Source: Ophryocystis elektroscirrha (taxonomy: Eukaryota > Apicomplexa > Conoidasida > Neogregarinorida > Ophryocystidae). From it: a stretch of 64,000 nucleotides of DNA. The stretch lies in NCBI GenBank assembly GCA_030141585.1, contig JAQIFP010000008.1, positions 62,001 to 126,000 on the forward strand, given 5' to 3'. Positions 58,958-64,000 of the stretch are shown one piece after another. The position numbers and the translations under genes are program-made. A model generated the notes under the pieces. That model ran no database searches. It saw nothing but the letters and a program-made list of their open reading frames with translations, and had not been told where the DNA came from. The stretch's first letter is position 1. Every line of letters begins with the position of its first letter.

Positions 58958-61900
58958 GTTACAATGTTTGGATACTTTATGTTATTTAAGTCTATAAAAT
59001 TATCAGATTTAATAGTTAAGAGTGACATTATAGCAGATAAATAATACTTTTTGAAGACATTTAAGTAAAGGTAATGATAATTTATTACGCGAGAAAAAAT
59101 GGCAATAAAGTTTGTATTTATTTAGCCTCGATTTTAATCAATTAAAGTACTCGTGTGTGCATTAATGAGTAATTTGTATCTCACTATTCTTACAAAAACA
59201 TTTGAAGAAATCATTTTTTTAGCCAAGGGCTTATAAAGAGCGAGAACGTATATTAAAGATATATGGTTTAATAATACGTTTACTGGGACACGATAAATCT
59301 CTTCAGATATCTCATTTAGATCCTATTTATCACATAAACTGGTGATTAGTTAATTATACCAATAATATCATATCAAGAACGTGGAGCCCTATGCGATATC
59401 TTATTTGCCAATTGTGCACTGCAAGACGTCTTAAAGCAAATCCAATCTGCAGTGTAAAATATATATTTTTTATATATTACCCGTGCTTGTTGATTAGTAT
59501 ATGAATCTACGGTTTGGAATAAATATAGTAAGCAATCTAGAATGGGGTATCTAATACGACAAAACATATTAACTCAATGGTGTTTAGATAAAATAAAATT
59601 ACCTCGTTAAAATTTCTTCGCGATTATCTTTCTCATTGGACATATGTCTATAGTCAAATACAATATATATATATTTATTTATAGATTAAATTAATTAATT
59701 TGAGTATATAAAGTTTATAGTAATAAATATAGTACTAATTAAAATTATATTATCCAAGTTAAAGCTTTCATAAATAAAGTTTACAGCTGAAGTTTTCTTG
59801 GAAAATATTTACTATTTTATTACTGGCTACTAACCCCAATACTGCTGCTACATCGCACATCAAATCTCTTATTTGATTTTGAGTATAATCATAATCCTTT
59901 TAAAACGTTATGGGAGCGGACAAAAGTACCGTTATAATGTCAGCCAAGATTGGAATTAATCCTGAAGTACTCAATTTTTAAAACATATCGAATACCTGCA
60001 CTAGAAAAATGATCTCTCATTAACTCCGTTTTGGTCAAATTAATTGTTAACTTTATTAAGTTTTTCTTTGTTTCGATATTCTGTAATTAATCGCATACAG
60101 ATAAATGTTTACCCCTCCTCTAAGATGCACAACTACTATCCTTGCAATTCCAGCATTTAGTAATAAACTCTGCATAATATTATAAGTAATTATTTATCCC
60201 TAAGGAAGTCTAAATATCCAGTTTAATACGCACATATGTATATATATATATATACATTATTATATTATTATATAATTATTAAATCAGTAAAAATTAATTA
60301 AACTTATAAAATAATTTATATAAAAGAACTTTAAACAATTGTTCTTATTTATTATACTTTACAACTTAATTGCATCAATTAGAAAAAAAGTTATTTACTT
60401 TTGTACTTGAGTTTCCACTACTTAATTTGACTAAAAGTGAAATCGCTGTGTTCGTGAAATTTTGTGAGGGCCAATAAGCTCCGTCAGGCATGTGAATAAA
60501 AGGAGACAATGTATTATTTTGTATGTTTGAGAGCAACGAGGGGACCAAATTATTTAAAAAGTTCTGCATTAAGTGTTTATTGATGCAAGTTATACAGGAG
60601 AGCTAGCGGATTGATCTGAAGCTTCCATAATACGCTGGCACAGCTTAATTTTCAAATTGGAGCTTGCGTAAACAGATTTGAGTAGCGCGGCCAAAAATTG
60701 AATATATTCAAGAGTTTGTCTACATTTGAGAAAGTTATAAAAAATATATGAATAATTTTATTTGAACTATTAGTATTTTTCTTAAATATAAATATATATG
60801 CTTATTAATTAATATGCACATATGTGTATTACTACGAATAATATTCGGCATGGTAAAAAAAAATATATATATATATATATATGTATTAAAATTAAATATT
60901 ACATAACATATAAACAACAATTTTGTTATTAATGTGCATATATTTTGAAACCTTAATTATCAATACTATAAAATGTTTTACGTTTTGGAAAATAGTTGAC
61001 CTAGATAGCCAGAATCAATGAATACTTGCATGGCATGCTCATTAAATACTACTGGAGCTCCTGACATTACAATGTCTCGCTGTGTCTCAAAATGATCAGA
61101 TAACGGTTCATTCCAGTCTTTAGAGCGTATATGTAATAAAAAGAGAAGAAGTTTTCTGACAACCTATATATATATTTTATATATACTCCATGATTACAGT
61201 AGCCGCATAGTCGGGTAATACTTCTACACTGGCTATCAAATCTATTAAATGGAATTGATTTTTCAATAAATGTCCATCAAACAAATACGTCAAATAATCA
61301 GCACACCGCATTCGATATTTATTTCTTAACTTTACACATTCAGGATCTTTTAAATTGTAAATATCAAATCCTTAAAGAGAATAAAAATATTTGACATAAA
61401 TTACCTTCAGCTGAATTCATTAATTTATTTAAAGCTACTTCCGGTTGTTCTTCAGCTAAAATGTCTCCTTCAATGTAATCCATAATATCTGATCATTTAA
61501 TCAAGTAATAATTTACATACCGGGATTTTTTAACACATCACATTTGGCTAATATTTCCAGTATTGTTTTTACTAAACACTTTCCTTCCACTAATATACTA
61601 GGCTAAAATTGAATAATTAAATACTCAAGTATTTGTAAGAAATCAACATTTTCGAAAAAAGTTGAACTATATTATTGAATTTAATTACTTTAACATATAT
61701 AAAGCTTATTGTTCATAAGTGACTTTTGAAATCACATAAGCCCACAAATTTATACATAAACACTAATATTAACTCTAAATTAGTTATACTAACATAAGCT
61801 TCTTTTTTTAAATTAGTGCTACAAAAAAAGTTATCTTATCAAAATATATAGATATATATATATTAACTTAAATATATTTGATTTATTAAGTACAAACCGT

Positions 61901-62260
61901 AATTTTCATCTTAGCTTCCAACCAATGATAAGAGTTGAAGTCAAGTCTAATACTATAAAGTATTATTTTTTTTTTACAATAAAGCATCCATCTTCAACTG
62001 TAATATATCGCGGAAACTATTATTACTACATTTATTTATCAAAATCTTACAAACAATGCACCAAAGTTGTGGGTGAAATTGAATTTGCAGTTAATCTGCA
62101 TTCATATATTAACTTTTCAAAAACATTAATGCGCTGGTCTTGCAAATATTATGAGTCAAATATATGCTACTTTTGGGTATGGGCATTGTTGTAGTGTACA
62201 CCACAACTATATCTTGATACTGATCCATCAAAGCTTGCACATCTAAAGTCAAATATTTAA
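58581..62260 (-). CDS. Long helical (HEAT/ARM-like) protein, C-terminal part, unidentified
   Basis: At least a dozen exons can be joined by phase, from about 62260 down to the stop at 58581. Readable stretches include [126 protein letters not shown], and [19 protein letters not shown]. The protein is a succession of amphipathic helices, as in HEAT or armadillo solenoids. I cannot assign a family. Introns of 31, 34, 32, 31, 32, 32, 34, 34 and 34 nt recur; the last intron (to 58680s) is about 500 nt with TA repeats. The exon joins between 61.9 and 62.3 kb are only partly solved. Confidence 0.6.
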
Positions 62261-62569
62261 CGTATATCTATATAATTAAATAATTAATTCAACTAAATAA
62301 ATAGATAATTAAATAATTAATAATTTACTAACTAAATAACAGCTTTATGCTGTGGGAATAAATAGTAAATACCTAAATAAAATTTATCAGCTAAACCCAC
62401 GCTGAAATCTTATATATAATTAAACACAATTCTCGAGTAATTAATATTAGCATCTATTGGTTATTAAACATTATTATACATCATTAATTAATTAAATCAA
62501 TATTGGTATATATTGGTTTATATGAAATATATATTACATACGTTACTCAAAATTTAACAATATGGAGAC

Positions 62570-63841
62570 TGCTTACAGTTGCGTCTTAATAAAATAAAAG
62601 ACGTTAATCCATTAAAACTATCACAGGCTAACTCCCATCCAGTCCATGAACATAAATCATCCACGAAATTGAATTTTTTTGTGTATGGACGGTCAAATAT
62701 TAATTCATAGTGTTTTAAGTGTCGCTATTAACCAATGTTTCAATTAAATGCTTACTGTTAATTGTGCTCGATATTCTGCAATTGCGTTTTTAATATCTAT
62801 GATTCCAGCCTAAATGTATTTCAACAATTATTTACAGGCATTATTAATAAATATAATATCAACTAACTCTGTTAGGTTCATATTTATTACCAGTACATTA
62901 AACATTTATACATAATACAAATAATAATTATGCAAATAATAATTAACTCGCTTTAATTATAGTATTTTTACAATATAAATTATTTTACTTGCGATGTGTG
63001 AAAAAAACACCTATATAATTATATATATGTATATATATATATATATATAGTTATAATTTTATTTATATATATAGATATATGTATATTATCAGATTATTTT
63101 TAATTGATACGTATAGGTTTTGACACAGATATAATATGTTTCTCACATGAAGGATAGTTTTTCTTGGAACGGAAGGTTTAATATCAACAGATATGTTAAT
63201 GCCTCTAATAAATAATATGTCGAAAAAGTAATTTTACAAATCATTATAGTAATTTCCAGTTGATGCTAAAGTTTTGGAATATACCATATCTGTTAAAATA
63301 AAGTATAAGTGAAGCTGTGAGTGTTTTTATATTCATGGTGCTTATATTTTAATATATGATTTAACTTAAGAAGAAATTTATATTTAAGAATTAAATATAC
63401 CTCTAAAATCTTCTTTCATCAAAAACTGATAACCATTAATTCCAACCATCTTATAACTACAATATAATTATATGCGAAAATTAATACACACCCAATAAAT
63501 GGTTCAATTGGAGGTAAGTTTTTTGAGTTCATGAATGGAGGTTTTAATGAACTTTTATGCAATGGAATTTTTTTGTATGTATTGGTACGGTATGAATGGT
63601 CTGATAACCAGCTAATTTGAATTTGCTGGAGAAGGTAAAACTTGTAATAAGTTTCAATCCATAACTGCTTTATAGGCCAGCTAGGTTGTGAATATATGTT
63701 GATTAGGAGAATGTTGGATAGGGAAAAAGTATCTTCAACTATGTTTTCAATATGTTCATACTTTAAAGGCGCATTAAACATGGTGAACTTAGTTCTCTTT
63801 AAGAACATTAAGCCTGAATTTAACATATATATAATATGCAT
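62570..63841 (-). CDS. Upstream exons, probably the N-terminal part of the same long helical protein
   Basis: Coding-like exons with proper splice edges lie at about 63828-63492, 63456-63402, and then three further pieces down to 63150. They read KYEHIENIVEDTFSLSNI, KQLWIETYYKFYLLQQIQ, KMVGINGYQFLMKEDFR and ISVDIKPSVPRKTILH. More follow near 62810 (AGIIDIKNAIAEYRAQLT) and 62725-62582 (KKFNFVDDLCSWTGWELACD). The strand and spacing match the gene below 62260, but the joins from 63150 to 62260 are not solved, so this could be a separate gene. The first ATG is at about 63841; an upstream exon beyond the window is possible. No family is recognised. Confidence 0.45.
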
Positions 63842-64000
63842 GTATAATATTTATCTGTGTATATATAATAAAGTACAACTTGTCTAGAGTGTATTATGAA
63901 TCCATTTAAACATAGTTTATGTATAATTTATTATCTTTAATTTGTAAATATTATTAAATTTTAGAGCAATTCAAATTATTTTAATAATACTTAATTTAAT

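Noticed and set aside
61925..62194. 89-codon plus-strand frame
   Set aside because: Overlaps minus-strand exons of the helical-protein gene that have splice edges and matching phases.

Overview
The window is nuclear DNA of an intron-rich, very AT-rich eukaryote, most likely an apicomplexan or a close relative. Three things point there: a gene for a protein with two AP2-like DNA-binding domains (the ApiAP2 type), a giant secreted type I membrane protein built from sushi/CCP, Notch-LNR and other cysteine modules, and a MORN-repeat protein with an N-terminal acylation signal. The standard genetic code is used (TAA, TAG and TGA all occur as stops). The species cannot be named from the sequence. 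Introns follow GT...AG. Many are only about 30-39 nt long; the longer ones usually carry (TA)n runs. I rebuilt most genes by joining exons so that reading phase and protein-family similarity both hold. In the genes I joined completely, the exon lengths sum to whole codons.

Left part (1-25.7 kb): an RWD-domain gene cut by the left edge (-); an acylated MORN-repeat gene (+); the roughly 3,027-residue sushi/LNR surface protein (3886-15280, +), whose second intron holds a 100-N gap that looks like an assembly artefact; an unidentified polytopic membrane protein (-); a NEO1/ATP9-type P4-ATPase lipid flippase (-); and, sharing a short divergent promoter with it, a small secreted protein with eight introns, seven of them 30-34 nt (+).

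Middle part (25.7-48.3 kb): KRI1 ribosome-biogenesis factor (-), WDR4/TRM82 tRNA-methyltransferase subunit (-), an unidentified membrane/coiled-coil protein (+), DPH3 (+), a type II membrane protein (-), RNase P/MRP subunit POP4/RPP29 (+), a polytopic membrane protein with a 7-nt microexon (-), two small unidentified proteins (+), the AP2 factor (+), a YEATS chromatin protein (+), ribosomal protein L26/uL24 (+) and a UBXN7-like UAS-domain protein (+).

Right part (48.7-64 kb): a 5'-nucleotidase-family metallophosphatase (-), RACK1 (-), ribose-5-phosphate isomerase A (-), a VPS29 with altered metal-site residues (+), a divergent Arf-like GTPase ending in Cys-Cys (+), ribosomal protein L23A/uL23 (+) and a long multi-exon helical protein (-) whose stop codon overlaps that of L23A. 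Genes are densely packed on both strands, with intergenic gaps often below 300 bp. There is no operon logic. Several genes serve ribosome or translation functions (KRI1, WDR4, DPH3, POP4, L26, RACK1, L23A), but they are scattered and not co-oriented. No tRNA, rRNA, transposon or CRISPR was seen.
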